64,000 nucleotides of DNA from Arachnopeziza araneosa (Eukaryota; Ascomycota; Leotiomycetes; Helotiales; Arachnopezizaceae): positions 1 to 64,000 of the forward strand of contig QYAI01000063.1 in NCBI GenBank assembly GCA_003988855.1. The letters run 5' to 3'. The notes below the pieces were generated by a model. The model saw only the letters and a list, made by a program, of their open reading frames with translations. It was not told the DNA's origin and ran no database searches. The position numbers and the translations under genes were made by a program. Positions 22,740 to 34,266 of this stretch are shown in pieces (position 1 is the first letter of the stretch; each line of letters starts with the position of its first letter).

Positions 22740-24525
22740 CTAGTCCTTGTTCATCCCGTTTTTCAGGACCCATTCCTCGACCACGCCTTTGTAATCAGCC
22801 ACGGTGTACCACTCAAACAGCTCTCTCCAGCCGCCCTTGCGGCTCGTCTCGAGTCCCAGATCTCGCATCAGCGTGTCGACATACGGCATGATCTCCATGA
22901 CCAGATCGGGGCCTTTCTTGCCCAGCCCGCACGGCGTTCTCCATCTCCAGAACCGGCTCAGCAGCAAGGCGTCCCACTCGGCTTCTTTCTGCTCGGGCGG
23001 TAGGAGGGTGAGTTTGTTGGAGAGGAAGGCGACCAGCCAGAGGGCTTGGATCTCGGCGACGAGGAAGCCGCGGAGAGCCGGTGTCATGCCCGCGTAGGCC
23101 AGGTTGTGGGTGTTGATGAAGGAGGGGGGCACGACGGCCCGGTAGAGGTGCCAGGAGGGGGCGGGGGATTCAGTCTGGATGAAGGCGGATTCGGATTTGA
23201 GACTCGGGAAGCGTCGCATGATTTCGGCGTCGGCGGCGGCGACGGAGGGCGAGGTGGGCGAGTCTGTTTGGAGGCCGGTTTGGGCGTTGATGCTGGGTGG
23301 GAGAAAAGTGAATTTTCCTAGGGGTTGATGGTCGTACCCTGTCGCACAGATGAGGAGGTCGGCATCGATGGATTGGGAATTGGAGAGGTGGATTGTGTGT
23401 GGAGAGATGGATGATATGTCGGCGATGTGGACGTGGATGCGGCCCTGGCGGATGAATTCAAAAAACGAGGTTGGGTAGTTGAAAATGCCGACCTTGGTGC
23501 CGTATAATGAGACGTTCTCCTTAGGGATGAGTTTCTTCGTCTCGGGATGGTCGTTGTACCTTGATGCGGTGATTATGTCGCCGTTGATGATTTTGTAGAA
23601 GCCATTGACAAAGGTACGGCCGAGCCAGGTGTTGTGCAGAAAGTGACGGATCCAAGGGTAGCCATCGAGATCAAGACTTGCACTTACGAAGCTCATGACG
23701 CGAGTAGTAGCGAGCTTCTCGAAGGAGATCTTTGCGGGAGACACGTAGATATCTGACATGAATCCTGGGCCATTTCCGGAATCTTTGGGGTTGGTTAGCA
23801 GAGCTGCAACTGCTGGGGAAATAATATACCTCTGATGACCCAATCTACATGTTTACCTTTCGTGGCGTTGAGGTAAGCAGCGTCAGCAGCGGATTTCGAT
23901 CCCCCGAGAACAACAATGTGCTTCGCTGCGTCCATCTCCTCCTTTCGGGTAGGTAGATCTATCGTGTGGAATATTTCTCCCTCGAAACTCGGCATCCCAG
24001 GAATCGAGGGCATGGTTGGTTCAGAAGTCGTTCCCGTTGCCATGACCAACTTATCAGCCAACACTTGAAGACTTGAAGACTTTCCACTCCCATGATCCGA
24101 ATCGTACGTGATCATCCAATGGTTTGCACTCTGGAGTTCAGCAACTTTAACTAGTGCCTGGAATCGGATCCTGTCATAGACACCATAATGTTGAGCGTAG
24201 GCAGTAAGATATTTATGTAGTACTGGGCCGGGAACATGTGATCCTTTTGGGATTCCAAAGGTCTCAAAACCCATAGGGAAGTCGGAGAACTCTACCATGC
24301 CAACGTGATTGTTGGTTAGGAGACCCTCATACAGTCGTTCTTGACTCCATGTCCCGCCTACGGATTTGTTGGCATCGAGAACGAGCATCCGGGCTTTAGG
24401 GTGGATTTCTAGATAAGTCTTTGCTACTGATAGTCCATAGAAACCTATTGATGTCAGAGATGTCAACGATGAAGTCGCACTGGTTCCTCACCAGCACCCA
24501 CGATCACAATGTCATATTGCTCCAT
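22740..24525 (-). CDS. Flavin-containing monooxygenase
   Basis: Three exons, 24525-24492, 24444-23830 and 23782-22740, coding 563 residues; the first exon is only 34 nt and, with exon 2, rebuilds the FAD-binding GxGxxG (MEQYDIVIVGAG-FYGLS). Further marks: VLDANKSVGGTWS, FEGEIFHTIDL (FMO-type FxGxxxH), and IVVLGGSKSAADAA as NADPH-binding motif, then LLICATGYDHQPLG (the conserved ATGY of this class). Such enzymes insert one oxygen from O2 into a heteroatom or, in Baeyer-Villiger relatives, beside a carbonyl, using NADPH. The C-terminal 200 residues are specific to a fungal subgroup and the substrate is unknown. The minus strand upstream is a 1.5-kb gene-free region. Confidence 0.9.
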
Positions 24526-26012
24526 TCTAACAGTTTCAATGATCCAACTCGCTTGTCGTATGCTTGCGTTCCTGAACAATCTTCATGCGGATGAGGTCGA
24601 AGTTTATATACTGAACAGGATCACAAATGTCAAACGGCCGGCACTAAATCTCGTACTGGTGGCTCAAATCAGCTGAGGCATTGGTATTGGTATTGGCATC
24701 TTGGCGCAGTGGCCTGGATTGGGCTCGGGTTGGCCTCCCGCAGCTCAAGGCACACACTAAAAGCATCCTGATCCCAGCCTGTCAGCACTAAAGTACGCCA
24801 GAAACCCATTGATCTCCGCCGTCCTTGAGAGAACAGACGCTTGAAGACCCTGGAATTGAAGCGCTGTCGTCAAACGTTACAGAGGGTCCCTCAGCTGACG
24901 GAAGAGAACCTAAAACAGCATCTTAGGAAGACTACAGCCATTCAGCAGCCTGTATTTTCATAAGTCAGGACCCGCCAATCCCTGTATTTGCGGAATCTAT
25001 GGTGCAACCTCTGGAAGTCGGGTCGCTGTCTGCTGTCTCTAAAATCAGCTTACCATCAAATTATTGGTAGGGAGAGCGAGGGATCTCCCATTAAATGCTA
25101 CAAACACCGATGACTGCTAATCACCGATGCTTGTAACTGCTCATCGCCGAAATCTCGAAGATACGAAAATCTGCTAGATATTCTGTTCGATTTCACGTCA
25201 AATCCACCATAAACATTGATGGGAAAGCATGACCACATACAATTCTGTGTATCATCTCATCCAACAGCTTCTTCTCGTCATATGTCGGGATCTTGTGCTT
25301 AAGTGATTGGATCTCTCCGCTCGTGACGGAATAATTCTAGCTCTTATGCAACACCAGATTATCCTACTACCACACGTAACATCAGGAAGTATCAAGTCCA
25401 TCTTGAAGATTTTCATTTCATAAAGTATGCAGTGCTTTACATACAAGCAACACATAACCTCAAACTGTTAGCGAAATTCTTTGGTAAAGCAAGTCTCGAT
25501 TTCCTTACAGCGAGTTTTGATGAATCTGAAGGAGTAACCAGATACCAAAACAGAGATAGAGGTTGGCAAAAGAAAGGACCAGGGGACGGCTAAGCCACCG
25601 TCCCCATGTGACTTTCAAACTCAGCTGCTGTCTGGCATGAGTGAGAATAATTGGGCATTGAGACTCGAACGTTCCATCATGCGATTGATATCGAAAGATG
25701 GCTCAAGAAGGTATCTCGACAACTTGCCTGAATCGAGGTTAAATTACATCGTGAGCACGATGTGTGGCTGCGTGAGTAGCAAAATCTTCATTGTGAGAGA
25801 GTGAAGAAATCAAGTAAATATCTCTCGCTCTATCGATATCGTTGGCAGTACTAAGATCAAACCTTTTTTTCTGGACGCAAGTTATCGGCAGTGAAGCATA
25901 CTACAAGTGCTGATAACCTGGCGAGTATGCTTAAGAAATCCATTCGGCGTTTAGCAGATGGGGATAAAGAGCCTGGGAAAGAGCAGACGGATGACCAAGA
26001 TTTCTGCTATCA
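24526..26012. other. No gene seen
   Basis: Nearly 1.5 kb with only short, unconvincing open frames. It should include the upstream region of the flavin monooxygenase gene and the 3' flank of the membrane-protein gene. No tRNA or repeat recognised. Confidence 0.45.
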
Positions 26013-27131
26013 TTATGTATTGTTCCCAGGAAATAATTTCCCCTCTCCGTCAAAAACTACGTTGATGAGTTCAGGGTTGTCCACGCTAATGATTCCCAAA
26101 CCCCAGTCCTTTTCATTCGCCAATCCGATGATTACTAGCCCGGTATAAACTGCTACAGAAGTGAGTCCTAGAAGAACAGCAACAATGACTCCTATTGACT
26201 TCTGCTCAACCTTGGCAAGAGATACATATATGATTGTCAATGCGAGGTTGCAGATGGACCGAACAACAAGAATAGGTGTAACCACAAATGTTAAGACCCT
26301 AGATATCTGAGGGTTAGGATAACAGTGATCAGTAGGTTAACGCTATTTCACATCATACGAGGTCAACTTACACGAGTCTGTATCGGACTTGATTGTTTGT
26401 ATATGAATATTGCAGACGCAAACATCTCTATACTTACTGCGCAGTAGATGGCAATGTAAGGCGAATGAATCTTTTGGTACCAGTTAGAGATGTCGACAGC
26501 TTGAGGATTCTGGGTGTCATTCGAGGTGGTATACACCTGAGCGTAGGAGTAAAGGCCAGCATCCGCAATAGCGAAGAGAAATATTAGGATAAATATTCCT
26601 ACGTGAAGGTATTGAACTTGAACATAGCCACCCTTTTCCGGTCTTAGGCATCGAAATCGATTCTTAATTACGCTGTAAATGACGTGAACAAGTGTAGCAT
26701 CTGTTCCATTTGCGAGGACTTGTTTAATGATTGGCAATGCCAAATAGCCATCTAACATGTCGAGGTTGAATTCGTGCACGATCTCATCAGCCATTGTGCG
26801 GGAATATGACCTGTATATCCAAATTAGCGTCAAAAACAGCCACAAAGTTCCTGAATCGATTTATGATGTGGATCACGAACAGGAACATAGCGACCACCAA
26901 GCCATACAAGGCCGCGAATACCTTCCGGCCACGCGTTCGTTTTGACTTCATCCCACACGAAACGATGACTAGCACTGCGAAAGAGAGGACGCAAATTCCG
27001 TTCACTGCAATTGCAGATACTAGGATGGGATCTTTAAAATGGTTTCCAGTGAGCTGAGAGCTATTTTCGTCAAAGCCGAAATTATATCCGCCAAGAAGAG
27101 CGGAACTTGAGTTTGATATGCTGTCGTTCAT
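26013..27131 (-). CDS. Multipass membrane protein of unknown function (about seven segments)
   Basis: I do not recognise the family. Exon 1 starts at ATG 27131 and encodes an N-terminal part with N-glycosylation motifs (NDSISNSS, NSSQ) and two membrane spans (PILVSAIAVNGICVLSFAVLV; ALYGLVVAMFLFVIHII). Exon 2, ending 26372, encodes LDGYLALPIIKQVL, then spans around VGIFILIFLFAIADAGLYSYA and YIAIYCAVSIEMFASAIFIY. Exon 3 (26306-26013) adds FVVTPILVVRSICNLALTIIYV and IGVIVAVLLGLTSVAVYTGLVIIGL. The exon 2-3 junction (GTAAGT..TCAG) is clean. The exon 1-2 junction near 26790-26900 is not resolved: the frame must change, but both overlapping frames are hydrophobic there. The seven-span layout resembles fungal receptor-like or RTA1-like membrane proteins, without a specific match. 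Confidence 0.6.
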
Positions 27132-27824
27132 TTTGATATTGAATATTTGCTACTGGACACAAAGATATCTTGGAAATAAGAAGGAGTAACCAAAAGGAAC
27201 TTGGAAATATTTAAGCGACCTCAGACGAGCTTTACTTGGTGTCACTCCGACTGGCCAAGTATACTTGCAGGCCTTTCGCGATATGCATAGCGTACTGTAA
27301 GGTGTTCGAAAAGGCCTAGTCTTTCTGATGGTTGCAACCTTCTTGATTTTGGCAGCCCTGCACGAGATTTATAACAGTGGAGAGGAACGAGAAAAACAAA
27401 TTGCAGCACTGGAAAGAAGCCACCAAAGCAACCAGCAACAGGAGAGGTGTCTTGGCATACTGATTTCTAGCAAAAGTCGAGACAGGGTGTGGCTGATGCT
27501 GGCGAGAAAGATCATTGTTTGGTGCCGGAGCCAGAAGCCGGACCTATGAAACAACAGCTTATTGATATCTGGAGCCGAATGTTGGTTGAGAATTCCGTAA
27601 GGCTGGGACTAGCGTGGGATATTCTTTCAGGTCCGACAACTTGCTGCGGAAAATGACCCATGATTCATGGTGGCTTCAGCAAAACCTGGGCTTAACCCAG
27701 TGCCAGCTTTGCAGGATATTCGAAGAAGGACTCAAGAGTCAAAAAAGCAGCTTCGAGAACGCTGGTGGAGGTGGAACTTGTAAGAGTTAAATGGATCAGA
27801 GGATTTTAGCACATGTTGTCAAAG
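27132..27824. other. No gene seen
   Basis: Between the membrane-protein gene and the HET relic. If the HET gene once continued downstream on the minus strand, its core domain would have lain here, but I could not read it. Confidence 0.4.
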
Positions 27825-28558
27825 TCAGTTGTTGAGTGCCTTCCATTGGCTGCATCGCCTGCCTAGCAGCAAGCCATGACGACCTTGCCATTCGTGACAG
27901 AATATTCGATGCCAATGGAGCAGAATGCAACTCTTTTGCAAAACAGACTGTTGGTGAAATAGGCCCTCTTCTATTCGCGCTATGAGTACCTTGCGGTATT
28001 CGATATTATCGAAGCAGTCCTCTATCATCATCTGCAATGACCTGGAGCACCATCGAGGGCAGTCCCACACCTGTGTTTCTTGGGCATGAGTTGTGACCAT
28101 TCAGACAGTCCGCCAACCACTGCTGTCGAAATTCGATGTTGAGGATATATCGTGCGAAGATTTCCTGCCCTCAGCGACGCCTGGAGCTGCGGCGGGACTA
28201 TCTAGTGAAATCAGCAAGCACCGACACTCTAAAGTAGTAGAACAGCCATAATTGGTTTTGCAAAGACTTCAACCCATCCACCTACACTGTCACCTACTCC
28301 GATGAATACTCGCGACATACCAATTGGGTCTTCTTGAGCACCCGATGACCAAGAAATAAGGGAGACGGAACCATGCTTAACACCCTTCACCCGGATAGAT
28401 CCAACTGCCTTGTAAAAGAGGGCACATAAATCACACGACTCTGCAGAATCTCTCAACTTGCGAAGCCTTTGAGACGGAGGAATTAACGAAAAATTTACTA
28501 CTTCTCGCGATCGGGATCTCCAATTACTCGCATACGTAACAGAGCATGGTGATTCCAT
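27825..28558 (-). pseudogene. Relic of the N-terminal part of a HET-domain protein
   Basis: From ATG 28558 the minus strand reads an N-terminal region with RLRKLRDSAESCDLCALFYKAV, the cysteine phrase that precedes the HET domain in many incompatibility-type proteins, up to a stop at 28229. In another frame around 28170-28010 it continues ARYILNIEFRQQWLADCLNGHNSCPRN and LPSMVLQVIADDDRGLLR, the usual linker (W..DCL..H..C) before the HET core, and then breaks at TAA. Frame changes and the missing HET core show that the gene is not functional as it stands. It is a separate remnant from the C-terminal HET relic near 11 kb, which lies 16 kb away. HET proteins trigger cell death when unlike hyphae fuse. 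Confidence 0.55.
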
Positions 28559-28917
28559 ACAATTTCAATCAAGAACGCTTTCAGCACGAGGCTGGGTTCA
28601 GACTGCAGAACCAAGGTAAGGGGCGTCCAACTGAACATTGGCTTAGGAAAAAGGTGCAAGGAGAGAAGTAAAAGTCAGAGACAGGATAGATTGAAAAGTC
28701 CAAAAATATCGCACTCGCAATATGAATTGGTACATGACTTGGAGTTAAGGATGGTTGGTGTTCAGGTGTGAGAAACTTTTTGGTCAGCTTCGGAACTGTG
28801 GTGACCGTAGACACCAATTCACCCCTCCAACGTCCAAAGTTGCCCCAGGAAACCCACCTCTTGCTCCGTGAACCAGATGGTTTGCACGAAGCTCAGACGC
28901 GCTCGAAAAAGGCCATC
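28559..28917. other. Upstream region of the rhomboid gene
   Basis: About 360 bp between the start of the HET relic and the rhomboid start. In-frame sequence before the ATG at 28918 shows no signal for an earlier start. Confidence 0.4.
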
Positions 28918-29890
28918 ATGGACTTCTTCGTCAGAAGCTCTAATACTGCCCTTCTTCGGCTCCTCTCCCCTTCTCAATCGCTGTCAGTTCGTCAAATCCG
29001 GGTATGAAGCATCCCCGCCATTGAAGACCTAAAACTGATCTACGCAGCTTGTAACTCCACACATCCATTGCGCTCCAAACCTACCATTATGTAGGCCCTT
29101 CTTCAGCAGTCCACAAACTCTCGTGAAATCGCGTCGAAGCCCACGAGCTAGACAACCACATACTCAATCTCCGCCGCAGAAACCGGTCAACCAAAGCATC
29201 GATGATCTTCCCGATTATACTGAGACTCACAAGTTTCGATGGCGCTCAAAAGACAATGTAGCAGTGGGTGGCATCATTGTAACCTGCGTGGCTGTATTTG
29301 GATATTATGCGGTTCTCGTAGCAAACCTTGACGTCGAGAAATCCAATAGAGCACTGGTCGCTTTGATATCTTTCAAGAAAGACATGACACATTCTATTGA
29401 GGGTCTGAAGGAGCACCGATACTATACCCTAGTCACCTCTGCTTTCATGCATTTCAATATCCCGCATTTAGCATTCAATATGTACGCGTTATGGGGCTTT
29501 GGACGTAGTTTCATTTGGAGCTTTGGGTTGCCTTCATTCTACGTCCTCTATCTCGGCTCTGCGATTACTGGAGGCCTTTTCCAAACAGCTGTGTGGAAAT
29601 GGCAAAATGCTCCCCAGGAGCAAATGGGCGCTGGAGCTTCTGGCGCCGTTCTCGGGCTCGTATCTGCATTCACGTTGATCAATCCACCAGGGTTGATCAG
29701 ATTATTCTTCATCCCTATGCCTATCGCAGTAGCTTCTATGATTACTGTTGCCGTAAGTGTGGGTGGCATCTTGTTGCCGGATAAGGTCTTTCCTGGGATT
29801 GGTCATGGAGACCATCTTGGCGGAATGGCATTTGGCGCTCTTTGGTGGTATTTGCAAGTTAAAAAAGGAAGAATTCCAAATTTCAGGTGA
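28918..29890 (+). CDS. Rhomboid family serine protease, probably mitochondrial (Pcp1-like)
   Basis: Two exons, 28918-29001 and 29048-29890, with a 46-nt intron (GTATGA..GCAG), give 308 residues. Rhomboids are intramembrane serine proteases. The catalytic serine is in MGAGASGAVLG and the partner histidine in GHGDHLGGMAFG; HFNIPHLAFNMYALWGFG supplies the conserved HxxxN-type helix. Spans are visible from about residue 80 (VGGIIVTCVAVFGYYAVLVANL) to the end (GGMAFGALWWYLQV). The N-terminus is basic and serine-rich, like a mitochondrial presequence, and one extra span precedes the six-helix core, the layout of Pcp1/PARL, which processes mitochondrial inner-membrane proteins. Location and identity as the Pcp1 orthologue rather than another fungal rhomboid are inference. 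Confidence 0.85.
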
Positions 29891-30862
29891 TGATTTATTA
29901 CGTATGTCTGAAGGCTTCCCAGAGAGGATTTCAGCCTCGAATTGCGGAAATGAATTTCTTGCAAAGATACCCAAATCCTCAACTGCTAATTCTGGATTCT
30001 GTACGTTTTAGGTTTTTTGGGTTAGGAAACTCGGTCTGCAAAACTATTTTCGCTCCAGCGTTCCATCAATATCTTGTCTATTTGTTGAAAACTCTCCTCT
30101 GTTTCTCAGATTTCTTTCAAACTGCTCAATCGTACACATTCTCCTCGTCCAGTGTTCTCAAAAAGATGCCGGACAAAACCTCAAGTCAACCCCCCCAATG
30201 GATGATGAGAATTTTAAATCTATCTATCGAATCCTTCATGATTGCACGGCTAGGGCCTGATATCTACGTCGGAAGCTGTCTCAATAACTTCAAGTTGCTT
30301 TATGAATGCTAGCACATGCATCTATGTTATCGGTTATGGTGAGATATGGTCTACTAGATAGGCCATCAAAACTGTCCGAGGTAACACCCTTAGTAGGTCT
30401 ACTCTATTTCACAAGTAACCGCTGGAAAGCAACTTTCGATTTAGATGTAACATTATTATGTTTTGTGTTATCGTTGTTGACCTGGCACCTGAGCCAAGTG
30501 GAACAGTATGTTGGTCTTGTGGTGGTGGCCATTACCCGCAGCGCCTTTCCAACAGACGCGCATATTATTCTTCGGCTCTACAGCAAGGCCCTGTCTACAA
30601 TATACCAACATGAAGTGTCTTTTAATAGTTCCTGATGGGAGACCCAAAAACCTAGAACTTGGTACGATTTTTCGACCAGAAAACTCGAGGCGGTTAAGTG
30701 TTGCTCGGCAAGATATATATCATCCCACCATCCTCGATCCACACTATTCTTCTGCATTCAAAATCGTCTCTTTGTAAACAACATACACTTGATATCTCAC
30801 GAGCTATCTCTTCCAATATCTTCTTAGGCATTTAAATACAGAAGATTCATCAATCTAGCAGA
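29891..30862. other. No gene seen
   Basis: About 970 bp. Open frames at 29887-30312 and 30306-30777 are AT-rich and match nothing known to me. The last 100 bp before 30863 have a promoter-like look with a TTTAAATA at about 30831-30838. Confidence 0.4.
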
Positions 30863-31758
30863 ATGCGGCACTCCATCCTCCTCAACACTCTCTTCTCTAT
30901 AATCTAGCCTTTCTTCGACACAAACACGGATCCCTATTTCTCAACGCCCAATTCCTCCCATCTTCATATCACACCCCTCGGCATCCACGCCACAATCGCC
31001 ACCGAATTCGGCGCCCGTGCCAGCGTTCTCCGCAACTTCCACCCTCACCTCACCACCTCGGGTCGAGAAATCACCATCCTCGTCCAAGACCGACGAACTG
31101 ATCGAATTGCGTGCTCTACCGATGTCCTCGGCCTCGCTAACCGAACATCCACATCCATACCCATTGATGGACCGAGAGGATTCGATGCGGCCAGGAAAGC
31201 ATTCTGTCGAGCCTTTGAGGGGAGAGAGATCCAGAGTGGTAAATCTCTTTCTGCTCGAATCGATGGCTTAGTCGATTCCAGAAGAAGGCTAGCCCATTTC
31301 ATTGGTAAGTCGGTCTCTCGAATTTTCTTGGAGTGGTTATCTCATGATGACCAGGGTCGATCGATAATAATGGTGGTGCATCGTTGAAATCCGAATACAG
31401 GCCTTTCGTGGTGGATGGTGACCAATGTCTTCAATACACAGCCGCTTTTGTAACAAGAGGAACGAGCCAATGCCAGGCCAGAGGCGCGGCGAAAGGAGGC
31501 ATCTACTGGGAGAATACGACGGGTGTGTCGTTTACTGTGTACGCTGTAATTGACTTGAATGATATCAGAAGAGTGTTTGAACTCCATCGCGTCGATTCTC
31601 GTCCAATTCTAGTGAGATCTATCACGCAATATTTCTGTACCTTCCACGCTCTCTCGCATAATTCTATATCAATCTTCCTCCCACCAAACACCACCTCCCA
31701 ACCAAGCCACCAGCCCAACAACCTAAGACACGGCCCGGTCCACTGGGGGAGACGATGA
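30863..31758 (+). pseudogene. Orphan secreted-protein-like gene with one early stop
   Basis: ATG 30863 opens a signal-like segment (MRHSILLNTLFSII) followed at codon 15 (30905-30907) by TAG, after which the same frame runs on without interruption for 132 codons to 31304, with the GC-rich third positions of a real fungal exon (LHITPLGIHATIATEFGARA.., DRRTDRIACSTDVLGLANR). A GTAAGT..CCAG intron (31305-31354) then joins in phase to exon 2 (from 31355: GSIDNNGGASLKSEYRPFVV), open to TGA 31756-31758. The last 50 residues may be read-through of a further intron starting GTAATT at about 31546. The family is unknown. The stop can be a CAG-to-TAG change; alternatively CTAG at 30904-30907 is the acceptor of an upstream intron and the gene is intact with a different first exon. 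Confidence 0.45.
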
Positions 31759-32581
31759 CGGCCCCAGACGCACCTCGCTACGACTCTACCACGCATGGAA
31801 GCGCCACGAATTTATCCAGCAGAGGCAACAACCCAACTGAATCATCGGTTGCGGAGCTTTTACCGCCCAATCCTGCGTTGTGCAGGTGTTGGATGGTCGG
31901 TGTTGGGTGGTCGGGGTGCATTTCTCGTCTCTGGTCTGGCGGGTCCGGAGGCGGGAGGCGGGAGGCGGGAGGGCGAGGTACGAACGATGGTGGGGCTCAT
32001 CCTCGTTTCTATCTTTGTTTTTGTTTTGGGGGAGGGGAGGGGGAGGGGGAAGCATGCGGGTTGAGACCCTGTTGGTAGATGGGATTTTGGATTTTGGGGG
32101 ATAGGATAGGATGGGATGGGATGGGATGGGATGGGATGGGATGGGAATGGTTACGATCTGGTCGGTTTCATGGTGGATGAAGACAGTGTTGGGGATGGAG
32201 GGACGGTGAAGGATGTGGCTATTTCGCAAAGGTCTTTGGGTTGGTATTGTGGTTGAGAGGGGACAGAGGGATCAGCGATAGAAAGCCGCTGCTGGCGACT
32301 GCGGAGGATCTTCTCCAGGCAGAACCAGCTGGCCAGAGATGCTTTTCTGAAAATTTTATTACTATCCACTCATCCACCTCTCTTCAGGCGCCACTTCCGG
32401 GTTAGGAACAGATCGATTTCAAGCGTCTCTTCACATTTCATCTTCACTCGTACAGTAGTAATTACACTCCATCGCTAGATCAATCACTACTGGTCGATCT
32501 GGGTTCAAGATAGGATCTCTTTCCTATCCCATGCGTGTGAGCGTGACAGCGTACGTGATGTATCATCTTCTAACCCATCTT
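31759..32581. other. G-rich intergenic region
   Basis: No supported gene. Contains GGGAGGC-type and GGGGGAGGGGA-type G runs (about 31941-31976 and 32029-32053) and the GGGAT tandem array described separately. Overlapping open frames here come from the skewed composition. Confidence 0.55.
32101..32150 (+). repeat. GGGAT pentanucleotide tandem array
   Basis: Short GATAG units pass into about seven perfect GGGAT units and end in GGGAAT. The plus strand thus has more than four evenly spaced GGG runs, enough for an intramolecular G-quadruplex. It sits about 430 bp beyond the stop codon of the V-ATPase proteolipid gene. Confidence 0.85.
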
Positions 32582-33335
32582 CTACCGTAGACACGTTGTA
32601 ACCTCGTTCTGACTCTGCGTTATTAGCAGCAAGGCTACAATCAAGCCATAGATTGCTATGAAATGATCAGCACGACCCTGTCAAATTCAACAACACCAAT
32701 CGCTTGCGGCAATGCCAACAAGTTCCCTCTCACTGTGAATAACTGCGGTCAACTCACCCAAAACCTCCGCAAAGATGAGCATCATCATCATGCCCACAAA
32801 CATCCTCGGCTGCTGCCCGGTCGCTCTCACACCCGCATCACCGACGATGCCGATACAGAAGCCGGCGCTGAGCGAACTCAGCCCGACCGACAACCCGGCC
32901 GCCAGCTGCATGAAGTTGGTATGGAGCGCGGACTTCTCTCTCAGGGAGGAAGAGATGACGACGGCGACGACGAGGCCGTAGATGGCGAGGATGCCGGATA
33001 GGATGGGCGGCATGAGATTCCGCACCATCATATCCGGACGCAGGATCGAGACGGCTGAGATGCCGATCGAGGATTTGGAGATCCCGTACGCGGCGCCCAG
33101 CGCGGAGAGGACCATGGCCATGCTGCAGCCCATGGCGCCGAAGAAGGACTAGATGGAGGGGTGGTTAGGATGGGATGAGGATGGTGATGGGAGGGATGTA
33201 CTGCGTATATGGGACTAAAAGAGAAGTAGACATTAGCTCTTGAATGAGTTGGCCCCCGATCTGATCTTGAAAGACGTACCATCTTCCCTGATCGAAGAAA
33301 TCCATAGCTGATGGATCAAAAGGTAGCTGCGCCAT
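32582..33335 (-). CDS. VMA11: V-type ATPase proteolipid subunit, c'-like (Vma11)
   Basis: Four exons: 33335-33280, a 13-nt exon 33214-33202, 33148-32758 and 32655-32582, all phases closing, for 177 residues. The subunit is part of the V0 rotor ring that carries protons across the vacuolar membrane. After a short N-terminus the sequence CPIYASFFGAMGCSMAMVL is the canonical start of the family, rebuilt only if the micro-exon is included. Four spans follow, with SGILAIYGLVVAVVI, GLSVGLSSLSAGFCIGIVGDAGVRA and LIFAEVLAIYGLIVALLL; the glutamate of FAEVL is the proton carrier. CPIYA, GAMGC and LGAAYG favour c' over c. The protein is more diverged than usual (GISKSSIGISAVSILRPDMM; SSSLREKSALH), so another c-type paralogue is possible. 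Confidence 0.88.
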
Positions 33336-34266
33336 TTCGAACCGCCAAGTACCTATGGACTCAGATATGTGTAGTAGAAAATCACAAAGGGAGTCGATTT
33401 GCACAGCTAGAAAAGTTGAAGTTGAAAAGGAAAGACGTCAGAAGAAGCTCAAGATGGAATCCCGATGGTGAATCAAAATGCCACCTGATTATTCGTCCGT
33501 CTTATAAGGCACTGCCTACGTAGCACAGGAACGGTGGCTAGCTGACTCCAGGCAGCCGCAGATGGGCAGATGTGATTCGGCCTTTGGCTTCATGGCGGAT
33601 TCTTGGGGACTGGAGAAGGATTCAAGCCTGGGATTGACCCCGTTCCCTTCCACTTGGAGGCATTGGTGTTGAGGTTTGATTAGGCTGAGCGGGTGGAGGT
33701 GGTTGGATTTGGGGTAGCACACGGCACGTGACTTGACCTCAAACCACGTGAGTGGCTTCAATTCGCACCCGCTGTAACTCACCTAGCCTCAAAAGTACAT
33801 GGGAATGAGAAACACAAGCGCTCATCTCGAGCGGCTGTCTTCAATATCCTCCTCTGTAATCCATCAAGCGCTTAATATGCTGTTTGGCCTTCCTATCTGG
33901 ACGAGGAAGCGAAAACAGCCGCTTCGTTTCACCCTGCAACCAGCCGCCCAATGAACTCTTACTCACCACCAACCGATCACAAAGGGATTAGACTTCGCGG
34001 GCGCCACTGACACAGGCAAAGTCTACATCTTGACTCGTCAGTCCATCTCAGCAGATGACTTGTTGACTTGGCGATCCGTGCCAACCTTGGCATCGCTGCA
34101 TCCAATAGAGATACATTTTAATGAATCAATGTTGGTTTTCTCAAACGTGCATGCGTTTCTTATTTACCCTAAGAATCCTACCTCCCTCTGATCTTGTTAT
34201 CTTGCTTCCTTGTTCTTTGCTTCATCCGCGTGAGTTTCGACACAATGATGAACTGACATAAGAAAT
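33336..34266. other. Divergent intergenic region
   Basis: About 930 bp between two divergent starts, presumably with both promoters. CACGTG occurs at 33745-33750 (accacgtgagtg), a possible bHLH site, with a related cacgtg-type core at about 33724 (ggcacgtgac). No gene recognised. Confidence 0.45.

Noticed and set aside
30306..30777. Overlapping frames after the rhomboid gene
   Set aside because: AT-rich, different frames on the same stretch, no motif; treated as non-coding.
31755..32229. Several overlapping glycine- or proline-rich frames on both strands
   Set aside because: They arise from the G-rich repeats and have no independent support.
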